Assembly (NCBI GenBank): GCA_031275285.1
Contig: JAISOY010000181.1
Coordinates: 1-42,639 of the forward strand
Origin: Bacteroidales bacterium
GTDB taxonomy: Bacteria > Bacteroidota > Bacteroidia > Bacteroidales > UBA4181
DNA length: 42,639 nucleotides
Direction: 5' to 3'
Shown: piece by piece, positions 1-8,188 of the stretch
Layout of the letters: each line of letters starts with the position of its first letter
Numbering within the stretch: position 1 is the stretch's first letter
The notes under the pieces: model-generated
What the model saw: the letters and a program-made list of their open reading frames with translations, nothing else
Told to the model about the DNA's origin: nothing
Database searches by the model: none
Made by a program: the position numbers and the translations under genes

Positions 1-898
1 AAAGGTTGAACAACAAACCCATTACGGCACCTCCGGCAAATACGGAGATCATAATGCGAAAACTGGCTATACCCGCTAATAAGAGGATCGCAGCTCCAAT
101 CAAAATGGCTAAAGTAGATGTTTCACCCACAGAACCGGGAATATAACCGATAAACATGTCAGAGATCGAAGGCATTTTATCTACCAAGGAACCGACAGTC
201 ATATTTTTTGCTTCCTCGCCGGTAGCCAGTGCTGCTTCAGCCAAAGGAGTCGCTCCACTGAAAGAGTCCGCCAGTTTTGCCCCCGCATCCTTGATTCCTG
301 ACACCCAGACCTTATCGCCCGACATTTCGGAAGGATAGGCGAAAAATAGGAAAGCACGCGCTACTAACGCAGGATTCCAGATATTCATCCCTGTTCCTCC
401 GAATATTTCTTTGGCAAAAATTACGGAAAATGCTGTGGCTAATGCTACCATCCATAATGGGATACCTACCGGCATTACCAAAGGTATCAGGATACCTGAT
501 ACCAGAAACCCTTCATTTACTTCATGCCCGCGGGCCTGGGCAACCCCAAATTCAATTCCCAAACCAACAACATAAGAAACGACAATAATGGGGAACACTT
601 TAAGAAACCCAAACCAGAAGTTTTGCATCAATGTCCTGGAAATACCGAATGCTTCCGAGTTCTGGTATCCGACATTCCACATTCCAAACAATATAACCGG
701 AACCAATGCAATAATCACCATTGACATGGTACGTTTTAGATCCACGGCGTCACGGATATGGGTCCCCTTTTTAGTGGTAGTATTGGGTACAAACAAAAAT
801 GTTTCGAATGCGTCAAAAGTAGAATGAAGTTTCTCAAACTTTCCACCCTTTTCGAAATTCGGTTTTATTTTGTCTAAAAATTTCCTTAACGGATTCAT
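1..898 (-). CDS. nqrB: Na+-translocating NADH:quinone reductase subunit B (partial, C-terminus off window)
   Basis: NqrB is a membrane subunit of the Na+-pumping NADH:ubiquinone oxidoreductase; it carries a covalently bound FMN. The frame reads without a stop from an ATG at 898 to the left edge, giving 299 codons; the C-terminal part is outside the window. Hydrophobic membrane segments appear from about residue 58 onward (MSMVIIALVPVILFGMW, then VFPIIVVSYVVGLGIEFG). The flavinylation motif SGAT is present with Thr217 as the expected FMN-bearing residue. The start lies 66 bases after the nqrA stop on the same strand, so the two are surely one operon, with nqrC-F expected beyond position 1. The MNPLRKFLDKIKPNFEKGGK start is typical of the family. 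Identification is firm. Confidence 0.95.
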   Translation of the reverse strand, partial: MNPLRKFLDKIKPNFEKGGKFEKLHSTFDAFETFLFVPNTTTKKGTHIRDAVDLKRTMSMVIIALVPVILFGMWNVGYQNSEAFGISRTLMQNFWFGFLKVFPIIVVSYVVGLGIEFGVAQARGHEVNEGFLVSGILIPLVMPVGIPLWMVALATAFSVIFAKEIFGGTGMNIWNPALVARAFLFFAYPSEMSGDKVWVSGIKDAGAKLADSFSGATPLAEAALATGEEAKNMTVGSLVDKMPSISDMFIGYIPGSVGETSTLAILIGAAILLLAGIASFRIMISVFAGGAVMGLLFNL

Positions 899-964
899 AT
901 TGGTTTATTATATATATAACTATGTATTGTTTCCTTATCAAAAAAATATCGTCCGTCAAGATGA

Positions 965-2314
965 TCAGCTCATCTCCTGAATCATCAGTTCTATTCCGTT
1001 GCGAATGATCGATTGAACATCTGTTTTGGAAGTACACACGAATTCGCACAAGGCAAAATCCTCTTCTGCCACTTCATATATCCCCAACTGTTCCATTTTT
1101 TCGACATCTTCTGCAAGGATCGCCTTCACCAGATGCTCCGGATAGATATCCATAGGAAATACTTTTTCATATTGTCCGGTTACTACCAATGAACGATGAC
1201 CGCCATTAAGGTTCGTATCCAAATCATATTCTTTATTGGGGGTCAACCATGAGAAATAAGTGCGTCCGGCACTATATTTTTTAAATCCGGGCATGGCCCA
1301 CCCGAGCAGTTCATAATGGTCACCTTCAGGAATCACGGTCACCTGGCTATCATAAAACCCGAGATATCCTTCGGATGTCACTTTGGTTCCTGTCAACACA
1401 TTTCCACTGATATAACGGACATTTCCATCTTTAATATTGTCGGCAAAAGTGGTCATGCTGCATCCGCCGATCACCTTGTAGTAACGTGGTGTCTTTACTT
1501 CCGATCCGCTCAACACAATGGTTTTGGATATATCATATACTGCTTTGTTCATCAACCTGCCAATGACTAATACATCCTGCGGATTCACGTACCAAACCGC
1601 TTCGCCTTTATTGACAGGATCTATATGATGTATCTGGACCCCTACATTACTTGATGGATGCGGCCCTGAAAATTCATGTAGTTCCACATTTTTAGCCTTG
1701 GTAAATGTAGCTGCCGGAGGGAAGTCCGAGTGAACGCTGAGATGTACCTTTCCGGAAGTCAACCTGGCTAATGCATCTATCCCGGCCTGGAAGTCGGGTT
1801 CCATATTCTGAAAAATGTAGTCATAATCAGGACCAAGCGGGGCTGTATCAAAGCAAGAAATAAATATCGCTTTAGGGGTATCCTGTGGATTGGCGACAAT
1901 AGCATAAGGACGCTGCCTGATGAAAGGCCAGACACCACTCTGTAGCAAATACTCCGTAATGGACTCCTTTTTCAGCTCTGAAGGCTTGGTTTTTGAAAAA
2001 TCTTCGGACTCTCCTTTTCCATCACTTTTTACGATTACCTCAAGAATACGCCTCTTCTCACCACGTACCACCGCTTCAACCGTTCCACTGACAGGAGAAA
2101 CAAATAAAACCTCAGGGCAATTTTTATCCATAAATAAAGGCGTCCCTGCTTTTACTGTTTCGCCTTCTTTAACGATCATTTTGGGGATCAATCCCGGAAA
2201 GTCAACGGGTTTTACTGCATATTTTTCGGAAGCGTCAGCCTTTACGAGTATCTTTTCTGCTTTTCCTTTTAGTCTAATATTCAGACCTTTCCGGATTTTA
2301 ATGACTTTTGACAT
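965..2314 (-). CDS. nqrA: Na+-translocating NADH:quinone reductase subunit A
   Basis: NqrA is the soluble, cytoplasm-facing quinone-associated subunit of Na+-NQR, the respiratory complex that couples NADH oxidation to Na+ export. The protein is 449 residues, the usual NqrA length, and begins MSKVIKIRKGLNIRLKGKAE, a recognisable family N-terminus. It has no membrane segments. A longer frame opens at 2371, but its extra 19 residues are low-complexity hydrophobic, and the promoter -7 element at 2348-2355 lies inside that extension, so transcription would start after the upstream ATG; 2314 is therefore preferred. It is the first gene of the nqr operon, followed by nqrB. Confidence 0.95.
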   Translation of the reverse strand: MSKVIKIRKGLNIRLKGKAEKILVKADASEKYAVKPVDFPGLIPKMIVKEGETVKAGTPLFMDKNCPEVLFVSPVSGTVEAVVRGEKRRILEVIVKSDGKGESEDFSKTKPSELKKESITEYLLQSGVWPFIRQRPYAIVANPQDTPKAIFISCFDTAPLGPDYDYIFQNMEPDFQAGIDALARLTSGKVHLSVHSDFPPAATFTKAKNVELHEFSGPHPSSNVGVQIHHIDPVNKGEAVWYVNPQDVLVIGRLMNKAVYDISKTIVLSGSEVKTPRYYKVIGGCSMTTFADNIKDGNVRYISGNVLTGTKVTSEGYLGFYDSQVTVIPEGDHYELLGWAMPGFKKYSAGRTYFSWLTPNKEYDLDTNLNGGHRSLVVTGQYEKVFPMDIYPEHLVKAILAEDVEKMEQLGIYEVAEEDFALCEFVCTSKTDVQSIIRNGIELMIQEMS

Positions 2315-2347
2315 AAACCACAGAATTGTTGTTTTTTTAAGAAAGCA

Positions 2348-2379
2348 CAAAAGTAGTATTGTAATTCTCAAAAATCAAA
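2348..2379 (-). promoter_or_regulatory. Promoter of the nqr operon (Bacteroidetes -33/-7 type)
   Basis: On the minus strand TTTG (2376-2379) is followed after 20 bases by TACTTTTG (2348-2355), a full match to the Bacteroidetes consensus TTTG-N19-21-TAnnTTTG. Transcription would begin near 2341, leaving a leader of about 27 bases before the nqrA ATG at 2314. Confidence 0.7.
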
Positions 2380-2620
2380 TAAATACCCAAAAACATTCCT
2401 GTTTTTTTTCAGCCCAGTAAAACCTAAATATTTATTTAATCGTTTACCCCTGTTTGCTTTGATTATTTACAAAAAAACAAGGCGCGAAATAATTTTTTTT
2501 CAATGTATATTTTTTCTCATACAAGAATAATCGAGGATTTTAAAAATTGTACTCAAAAAAAAATTACTGAGGTACCTGTGGTTCAAAAAAAATAATTAAC
2601 TTTAGTATTGAAATTAAACG

Positions 2621-2653
2621 TTTGTTCACACACGAAACAATGATTTATGCTTG
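2621..2653 (+). promoter_or_regulatory. Candidate promoter of the XRE-type regulator gene
   Basis: TTTG at 2621-2624, a 21-base spacer, then TATGCTTG at 2646-2653, one base off the TAnnTTTG consensus. The expected leader would be about 17 bases before the ATG at 2676. In sequence this AT-rich a chance match is possible. Confidence 0.35.
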
Positions 2654-2675
2654 TAATAAATAAACATTAACAATT

Positions 2676-3011
2676 ATGGACTATAGTCGAATAAAAACCG
2701 AATTAGAACGGAAAAAAATGTCTATCAGGGATTTGTGTTATAAAATTGATATTACGGAACAGGGATTACATCAAATGATCCGGAATAAATCCATGAAAGT
2801 AGAAATATTGGAGCGAATATCCGCTGTACTGGGAAAACCTGTTTCATATTGGTTCAGCGATGAGCCCAGTAATGAATTCACAAGTACAAATAATGTAGTA
2901 AATAAGGTCGCTGAAATAGGAAGGAATGTGACTCCAAAAATCACTTACCAGAAAATCGATTCATTGACTAAGGATTTAAATGAGATGCTTAAAGAAATAA
3001 TCTCAAAATAA
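2676..3011 (+). CDS. Small XRE-type helix-turn-helix DNA-binding protein
   Basis: A 111-residue protein. Residues about 4-58 form a Cro/CI-type helix-turn-helix: MSIRDLCYKIDITEQGLHQM is followed by a typical helix set ending LERISAVLGKPVSYWF. The C-terminal half (60-111) is polar with a helical tail and no recognisable domain. Proteins of this shape are common in Bacteroidetes and normally act as transcriptional regulators; the target is unknown. It stands alone between the divergent nqr operon and tsaB, with its own candidate promoter. It could regulate its own gene or the neighbouring nqr promoter, but nothing in the sequence proves this. The fold call is firm, the role open. Confidence 0.8.
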   Translation: MDYSRIKTELERKKMSIRDLCYKIDITEQGLHQMIRNKSMKVEILERISAVLGKPVSYWFSDEPSNEFTSTNNVVNKVAEIGRNVTPKITYQKIDSLTKDLNEMLKEIISK

Positions 3012-3063
3012 TCTGAGATTGATAAATATAATGTGAAAAGAATCCGGATTAAACATTCCATGT

Positions 3064-3071
3064 TATCTTTG
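3064..3071 (+). promoter_or_regulatory. Candidate -7 element for tsaB
   Basis: TATCTTTG matches the TAnnTTTG consensus exactly and lies 17 bases before the tsaB ATG. No TTTG is present at the -33 distance, so the site is only half supported. Confidence 0.4.
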
Positions 3072-3088
3072 CACATTATATATATTGT

Positions 3089-3784
3089 ATGCATCCTTTT
3101 ATTCTCCACATTGAAACATCAACAGAACTATGTTCTGTAGCATTGTCACGTGGGAAGCAATGTGTTGCTGTAAAGGAAAATTCCGAGGGTCGCAACCATG
3201 CTACTGTATTGACATCTTTTATTGAAGAGTTACTAGCACAGCAAGCAATGCATGCGCATCAGCTTGCTGCTGTTTCTTTTAGTTCAGGACCGGGATCTTA
3301 TACGGGACTACGGATAGGTTTATCTGTTGCCAAAGGATTATGTTATGGTGGTGACATTCCGCTTATAGCTGTTTCTACCTTACATGCTATGTGTCATGGA
3401 TTATTACACCAATGTCCCGAAATTGAAGAAAATGCTTTGCTCTGTCCCATGATCGATGCTCGCCGGATGGAAGTTTATACGGCATTATTTGATATAAAAG
3501 GAAACATGGTGAAAGAAATCTCAGCTGAAATAATTACCGGTCAATCATTTGAAAATTGGCTCAATGGACAAAAGATTTATTTTTTCGGGAATGGTGCTGC
3601 CAAATGTTCCGATATCATAGAACACCATCATGCACAATTTGTTGATAACTTCCATCATTCTTCCGAATATTTAATCCCTGACGCATTAAATGCATATCTG
3701 ACAAAGGATTTTGAGGATGTTGCCTACTTCGAACCATTTTACCTGAAGGATTTTATTGCCGGAAAACCAAAACAAATGTTGTGA
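3089..3784 (+). CDS. tsaB: tRNA threonylcarbamoyladenosine biosynthesis protein TsaB
   Basis: TsaB is the non-catalytic partner of TsaD in making the t6A modification at position 37 of ANN-decoding tRNAs. It has the ASKHA-fold N-terminus (ILHIETSTELCSVALS) and the strongly conserved stretch SSGPGSYTGLRIGLSVAKGL near residues 67-86, which is diagnostic for TsaB. At 231 residues it has the usual length. It starts 77 bases after the XRE-type gene stop and is followed after 81 bases by recJ. With miaB further on, this is a small cluster of tRNA-modification and DNA-repair genes on one strand. No anomaly was seen. TsaD itself is not in the window. Confidence 0.93.
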   Translation: MHPFILHIETSTELCSVALSRGKQCVAVKENSEGRNHATVLTSFIEELLAQQAMHAHQLAAVSFSSGPGSYTGLRIGLSVAKGLCYGGDIPLIAVSTLHAMCHGLLHQCPEIEENALLCPMIDARRMEVYTALFDIKGNMVKEISAEIITGQSFENWLNGQKIYFFGNGAAKCSDIIEHHHAQFVDNFHHSSEYLIPDALNAYLTKDFEDVAYFEPFYLKDFIAGKPKQML

Positions 3785-3865
3785 AACAATGTCCGGCAAA
3801 ACAGTATATTTAGGATTACCCATCTGCATTAAGGAATAAACAGATAGTTTTTGTACTTTTGTAGC

Positions 3866-5614
3866 ATGTATAGCAAGAACTGGATTATAAAGACAATACC
3901 TGATGAATCTGTTGTACAACATCTTGTAGATGTTTTGGGCATTGATCACACATTGGCGATTCTTTTGGCACAAAGAGGCATTACAGATTATGAAAATGCC
4001 AAAGCTTTTTTCAGGCCATCCTATGATCAGTTGCATTCGCCTTTCCTGATGAAGGATATGCAACGTGCAGTGGACCGGATCAATCATGCTATACGCAATA
4101 GGGAACGAATCATGGTATACGGGGATTATGATGTGGATGGAACCACTTCGGTAGCCATGGTATACTCATTCCTCAAAAAACAATATCCCTATGTTGACTA
4201 TTACATCCCAGATCGTTATAACGAAGGGTATGGAATATCTTATCAGGGTATCGACACTGCAGATACTAACAGGTGTAAATTAATCATTAGCCTGGATTGT
4301 GGGATTAAAGCTGTAGATAAAATTAACTATGCCAGCAATAAGGGGATTGATTTTATCATATGCGACCACCACTATCCTGATTCGGTCTTACCATCAGCTT
4401 TTGCTATTCTCAATCCTAAACGTGCCGGATGTGAATATCCATACAAAGAATTGTCCGGATGTGGAGTCGGATTTAAAATGTTGCAGGCTTACGCCCAGGT
4501 AAATAAAATACCTGTAGAGGAAGTTTACGAATACATTGACCTGGTGGCTGTCAGCATTGCATCCGATATTGTTCCTATGGACGGGGAGAATCGTGTTTTA
4601 GCTGCCTTAGGTATCCAGAAACTGAATGAAAATCCGACATTGGGGCTGAAATCAATCGTTAAAATCTCCGGATTGGACGGTTCTCCAAGACAGGTGGACG
4701 ATATTGTTTTCAAAATCGGACCGCGGATCAATGCTGCCGGAAGAATGGAATCGGGAAATAGTGCGGTACAGTTGCTGATATCGGATGATGAGAAAGCAGC
4801 GCGGGAATTCGGAAATGAAATAGACAAATTCAACGATGACAGAAGAAATGTCGATTCAGATATTACCCGTCAGGCACTCAGGATGTTATCTATTGACCCT
4901 GAGCAGGAGTACCGGAAATCAACCGTATTGTATAATCCTTCCTGGCATAAAGGAGTGGTGGGCATAGTCGCTTCCCGTCTGATAGAAACCTATTACCGGC
5001 CAACGGTTATTCTCACAAAATCCAATGATTTTGCCACCGGATCGGCACGTTCGGTAGATGGTTTTGACCTGTATTCGGCCATTGATGCCTGTAGCGATCT
5101 ACTGGAAAACTTTGGCGGACACATGTATGCAGCAGGAATAACCCTTAAAATTGAAAATGTCCCGGAGTTCAGCCGCCGCTTTGAGGAAATAGTAGCCTCA
5201 ACCATTACAGACAACCAATTAGTCCCGAATGTAGATATAGATGCGGAAATTAACCTTACGGATATTACCCCGAAATTTATCCGTATCCTTAAACAATTCA
5301 AACCGTTTGGTCCCAAAAATATGACCCCGGTTTTTCTTACGCGCAATATATCAGATCTTGGGAATGGAAAAATTGTCGGGAAATGTGGAGAACATCTAAG
5401 ACTTGATGTGTTACAAAAAGATATGTCTGATATTTGCTTTCCTGCTATTGGCTTTCAAATGGCCGAACATTATAATACTGTCCGGTCGGGTATACCTTTT
5501 GATATTTGTTATACTGTTGAAGAAAATACGTTCAAAGGGAAAACCACTATTCAACTGCATATCAAAGATATCAGGCCTTCAAGTGTCAAAAACAGCGACT
5601 TATCAGATAGTTAA
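3866..5614 (+). CDS. recJ: Single-stranded-DNA-specific 5'-3' exonuclease RecJ
   Basis: RecJ degrades single-stranded DNA 5'-3' in recombination and mismatch repair. Counting from the ATG at 3866 the protein has 582 residues. The DHH-family motifs are all visible: YGDYDVDG (Asp87, Asp89, Asp91), SLDCG (Asp144) and CDHH (Asp167, His168, His169), followed by the DHHA1 part with GSARSVDGFDL and GGHMYAAG, then the RecJ OB region. A TTG codon at 3851 would add five residues, but it lies within a perfect -7-like element (TACTTTTG, 3854-3861), so the ATG is preferred. That element ends only four bases before the ATG; if it is used, the transcript would be almost leaderless. miaB follows after three bases, implying co-transcription. 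Confidence 0.95.
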   Translation: MYSKNWIIKTIPDESVVQHLVDVLGIDHTLAILLAQRGITDYENAKAFFRPSYDQLHSPFLMKDMQRAVDRINHAIRNRERIMVYGDYDVDGTTSVAMVYSFLKKQYPYVDYYIPDRYNEGYGISYQGIDTADTNRCKLIISLDCGIKAVDKINYASNKGIDFIICDHHYPDSVLPSAFAILNPKRAGCEYPYKELSGCGVGFKMLQAYAQVNKIPVEEVYEYIDLVAVSIASDIVPMDGENRVLAALGIQKLNENPTLGLKSIVKISGLDGSPRQVDDIVFKIGPRINAAGRMESGNSAVQLLISDDEKAAREFGNEIDKFNDDRRNVDSDITRQALRMLSIDPEQEYRKSTVLYNPSWHKGVVGIVASRLIETYYRPTVILTKSNDFATGSARSVDGFDLYSAIDACSDLLENFGGHMYAAGITLKIENVPEFSRRFEEIVASTITDNQLVPNVDIDAEINLTDITPKFIRILKQFKPFGPKNMTPVFLTRNISDLGNGKIVGKCGEHLRLDVLQKDMSDICFPAIGFQMAEHYNTVRSGIPFDICYTVEENTFKGKTTIQLHIKDIRPSSVKNSDLSDS

Positions 5615-5617
5615 GGG

Positions 5618-7006
5618 ATGAAAAAGAAAGAAGATCTTCAGGTGGATGTGAACAATCTTCATATAAGAGATTCATCGAGTCATCTTTTGAAGGTATATAT
5701 CGAAACATATGGTTGTCAGATGAATGTTAATGACAGCGAAGTAGTAGCATCTATTCTTGCCGGTGAAGGATACCGGGTTACACAGGATATCGCGGATGCC
5801 GATTTAATTTTAATCAATACCTGTTCTGTTCGTGAAAATGCAGAACAACGTGTCCGTGGTCGTTTGGATGTTTTTCGTTTAGAAAAGAAAAAACGTCCGG
5901 AACTATTGATCGGAGTAATTGGATGCATGGCCGAACGTTTAAAACACCAGCTACTGGAAGAAGAAAAATCAGTAGACCTCGTTGTAGGTCCGGATGCATA
6001 CCGTGATCTGCCCAATCTGGTCCGTAGCGCAGGTACAGGCCTGAAGGCCATTAATGTTTTGCTTTCACGTGAAGAAACATATTCCGATATCAGCCCGGTA
6101 CGAATGGATAAAAATCGTGTCTCATCCTTTGTATCAATCATGCGGGGGTGTAATAACCGGTGCGCATTCTGTATTGTCCCATATACTCGCGGGATTGAGC
6201 GAAGCAGGAGTCAGGATACCATTCTACGGGAAGTGCGGGAATTAGTCGAACTGGGATATAAAGAAGTTACATTGCTGGGACAAAATGTGGATTCATACCG
6301 TTGGGGAGAAACAGGTAAAAACATCTCTTTTGCACAGCTTTTAACTTCGGTTGCAGCTGTTTCGCCGGATTTACGTGTCCGGTTTTCTACTTCCCATCCT
6401 AAAGACATGACTGATGAAGTTTTACATGTAATGGCATCACATCATAATATATGTAAAAGTATCCATCTGCCTGCCCAGTCGGGAAGCACAAGGATACTTG
6501 AGTTAATGCGCAGGAGATATACTAGGGAATGGTACCTGGACCGCATTGAAGCCATTAAACGTATCATGCCTGAATGCAGCATCTCCACAGATATTATCGC
6601 CGGTTTTTGCACCGAAACTGAAGCAGACCATCAGGATACATTATCATTAATGAAACAGGTTCATTTCGATTATGCCTTTATGTTTAAGTATTCTGTCCGT
6701 CCCAATACCCTGGCAGCAAAAAAGATGGATGATGATGTTCCTGAAGATATTAAATCAAGAAGATTACAGGAAATCATCAATCTGCAAGGGGAACTATCTG
6801 CAGAAAGTAAACAATGTTGTATAGGAAAAACTTATGAAGTACTGTCTGAAAGTATTTCTAAAAAATCCCCGGATCAGTTATCCGGACGAAATACCCAAAA
6901 TATGGTAGTCGTATTTCCTAAAGGAAATTACCACCCCGGAGACTATGTCCAAGTCCGGATCACAGGTTGTACCCCTGCTACATTATTAGGAGAGTTAATA
7001 TCATAA
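5618..7006 (+). CDS. miaB: tRNA-2-methylthio-N6-dimethylallyladenosine synthase MiaB
   Basis: MiaB is a radical-SAM methylthiotransferase that adds the 2-methylthio group to i6A37 of tRNAs reading codons that begin with U. The 462-residue protein shows the UPF0004 domain with its three cluster cysteines (Cys33 in YGCQMN, Cys69 in NTCSV, Cys103 in IGCMAER) and the radical-SAM cluster motif CNNRCAFC (Cys178, Cys182, Cys185). A TRAM RNA-binding domain closes the protein (about 395-462). It is three bases downstream of recJ and 19 bases upstream of the Cpn10-like gene, so it is probably within one operon. Everything needed for activity is present. Confidence 0.96.
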   Translation: MKKKEDLQVDVNNLHIRDSSSHLLKVYIETYGCQMNVNDSEVVASILAGEGYRVTQDIADADLILINTCSVRENAEQRVRGRLDVFRLEKKKRPELLIGVIGCMAERLKHQLLEEEKSVDLVVGPDAYRDLPNLVRSAGTGLKAINVLLSREETYSDISPVRMDKNRVSSFVSIMRGCNNRCAFCIVPYTRGIERSRSQDTILREVRELVELGYKEVTLLGQNVDSYRWGETGKNISFAQLLTSVAAVSPDLRVRFSTSHPKDMTDEVLHVMASHHNICKSIHLPAQSGSTRILELMRRRYTREWYLDRIEAIKRIMPECSISTDIIAGFCTETEADHQDTLSLMKQVHFDYAFMFKYSVRPNTLAAKKMDDDVPEDIKSRRLQEIINLQGELSAESKQCCIGKTYEVLSESISKKSPDQLSGRNTQNMVVVFPKGNYHPGDYVQVRITGCTPATLLGELIS

Positions 7007-7025
7007 CCCATAAATTATAGGAAAG

Positions 7026-7409
7026 ATGTCGTTACAGTTAGACAATACCGATTTAACAAAATTTATCGTCGTAGGAGACCGCGTATTGATCAAACCCAAA
7101 TCACCATTGGAAAAGACAAAAGGCGGATTATTGCTCCCACCTGGTGTTCAGGAAAATGAACGTATACAAAGCGGATATGTTGTAAAAGTGGGTCCAGGTT
7201 ATCCGATTCCGGCTATTGCCGAAATCGACGAACCGTGGAAAAATAAAACCGAAGAAGTCAAATATGTTCCCCTTCAGCCACATGAAGGAGATCTTGCGGT
7301 TTATTTACAAAATAGCGCTTATGAAATAGAATTCAATAATGAAAAGTACATCATTGTTTCCCAATCTTCTATTTTATTGCTTATCAGGGATGAGAGTTTA
7401 TTTGAATAA
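7026..7409 (+). CDS. Stand-alone Cpn10/GroES-like protein
   Basis: A 127-residue protein with the GroES fold signature: VVGDRVLIKPKSPLEKTKGG, then LLLPPGVQE in the position of the mobile loop, GYVVKVGPG, and a closing beta part KYIIVSQSSILLLI. Genuine GroES is about 90-97 residues and sits beside groEL; here no groEL is adjacent and the protein is about 30 residues longer, with an insert around residues 60-85 (GYPIPAIAEIDEPWKN...). GroES paralogues like this occur in Bacteroidetes and their function is not established. It is 19 bases after miaB and so may share its transcript. Fold call is good; a co-chaperonin role with the cell's GroEL is only inference. Confidence 0.8.
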   Translation: MSLQLDNTDLTKFIVVGDRVLIKPKSPLEKTKGGLLLPPGVQENERIQSGYVVKVGPGYPIPAIAEIDEPWKNKTEEVKYVPLQPHEGDLAVYLQNSAYEIEFNNEKYIIVSQSSILLLIRDESLFE

Positions 7410-7560
7410 ATAACCAATAATTGATTCTTATTCATACTTCTGAATTTCAACTATTTATGCAATAATATTCGATTCTAAATGATCGCTGAATTCATGAAAA
7501 TTTTCCGGATAACCCATTTTAAGGGGGAAAAATTGAAAATTTTTAAAATAAAAATGAAAC

Positions 7561-7597
7561 CTTATACCTATGATGCCGTATACATAGGGTAAATAAG
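7561..7597. repeat. Imperfect hairpin downstream of the Cpn10-like gene
   Basis: CTTATACCTATG (7561-7572) pairs with CATAGGGTAAATAAG (7583-7597) with small bulges; the inner six pairs CCTATG/CATAGG are perfect. No U-run follows, so it is a weak terminator candidate at best. Confidence 0.3.
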
Positions 7598-7718
7598 CGG
7601 CAGGCAAAATTTGTTTTGAACATAAAGTTTATTTTATCTGTTTATAATAAATGATTGTTTCAATAGCGTAAAAAAGTAGTAAAATCCTGACAAGAAGTAT
7701 TATTTTTTTGATAAAAAG

Positions 7719-7750
7719 TTTGTTGCATTGTATAGAATATGTTATTTTTG
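7719..7750 (+). promoter_or_regulatory. Promoter of the HU gene
   Basis: TTTG at 7719-7722, a 20-base spacer and TATTTTTG at 7743-7750 match the Bacteroidetes consensus fully. The predicted start near 7756 gives a leader of about 40 bases before the ATG at 7797. Confidence 0.7.
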
Positions 7751-7796
7751 ATAAATTTTTAATATATATTATTTTCTAACCCTAATTTTTATTATC

Positions 7797-8069
7797 ATGA
7801 ACAAAGCCGAATTGATCGACGCAATTGCAAGCGAGGCTAAACTTACAAAAGCTGATTCAAAGAAAGCATTAGATGCTTTTATGAAAGTAACAGGTAACGC
7901 TCTTAAAAAAGGAGATAGAGTAGCCTTAGTTGGATTTGGTTCTTTTTCTGTAGCTAAAAGAAGCGCAAGAACAGGCCGTAATCCTCAAACCGGGAAAGAA
8001 ATCAAAATTGCTGCTAAAAAAGTAGTTAAATTTTCTCCTGGTGCTGAATTGAAAGCTAAAGTACAATAA
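7797..8069 (+). CDS. HU-family DNA-binding protein
   Basis: A 90-residue nucleoid protein that bends and compacts DNA as a dimer. It has the whole family pattern: N-terminal helices (MNKAELIDAIASEAKLTKAD), the signature GFGSFSVAKRSARTGRNPQT with the DNA-intercalating arm, and the closing helix KKVVKFSPGAELKAKV. Length is exactly that of HU. It has its own promoter (7719-7750) and a strong terminator (8091-8115), so it is monocistronic. Bacteroidetes usually have several HU paralogues, so a specific symbol (hupA/hupB) cannot be given. Confidence 0.95.
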   Translation: MNKAELIDAIASEAKLTKADSKKALDAFMKVTGNALKKGDRVALVGFGSFSVAKRSARTGRNPQTGKEIKIAAKKVVKFSPGAELKAKVQ

Positions 8070-8090
8070 GACTTAAAGTTATTAAAGTCT

Positions 8091-8115
8091 GGGAGCTATA
8101 AGCTCCCTTTTTTTT
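8091..8115 (+). terminator. Rho-independent terminator of the HU gene
   Basis: A 7-bp GC-containing stem GGGAGCT (8091-8097) and AGCTCCC (8101-8107) with a 3-base loop is followed by eight T (8108-8115), 22 bases after the HU stop codon. Confidence 0.9.
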
Positions 8116-8188
8116 GTCCTAATAACAACCTTCCCTGAATCATTGAAAGGCTATTTCTACTTAAAATCCGTCAAGATTTAATTAAACA

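Larger units (their letters stand above)
2315..2675. other. Intergenic region between divergent nqrA and the XRE-type gene
   Basis: 361 bases without a gene. It is very AT-rich with many A and T runs. It holds the nqr promoter at its left side and a candidate promoter for the plus-strand regulator gene at its right side (2621-2653). No RNA gene, long palindrome or conserved riboswitch-like structure was seen between them. Confidence 0.6.
7410..7796. other. Intergenic region between the Cpn10-like gene and HU
   Basis: 387 bases without a gene. It contains an imperfect hairpin of about 12 base pairs (7561-7572 with 7583-7597) that lacks a following U-run, and the HU promoter at 7719-7750. The remainder is AT-rich filler in which no RNA gene or ORF could be recognised. 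Confidence 0.6.

Noticed and set aside
1920-2420. 166-codon plus-strand open frame across nqrA and its promoter
   Set aside because: Antisense to nqrA with no recognisable domain; nqrA has clear family sequence and a promoter on the other strand.
3686-4087. 133-codon minus-strand open frame across the tsaB-recJ junction
   Set aside because: It overlaps two well-identified genes and has no homologous pattern.
5716-6141. 141-codon minus-strand open frame inside miaB
   Set aside because: Antisense to the intact radical-SAM gene; composition typical of a shadow frame.
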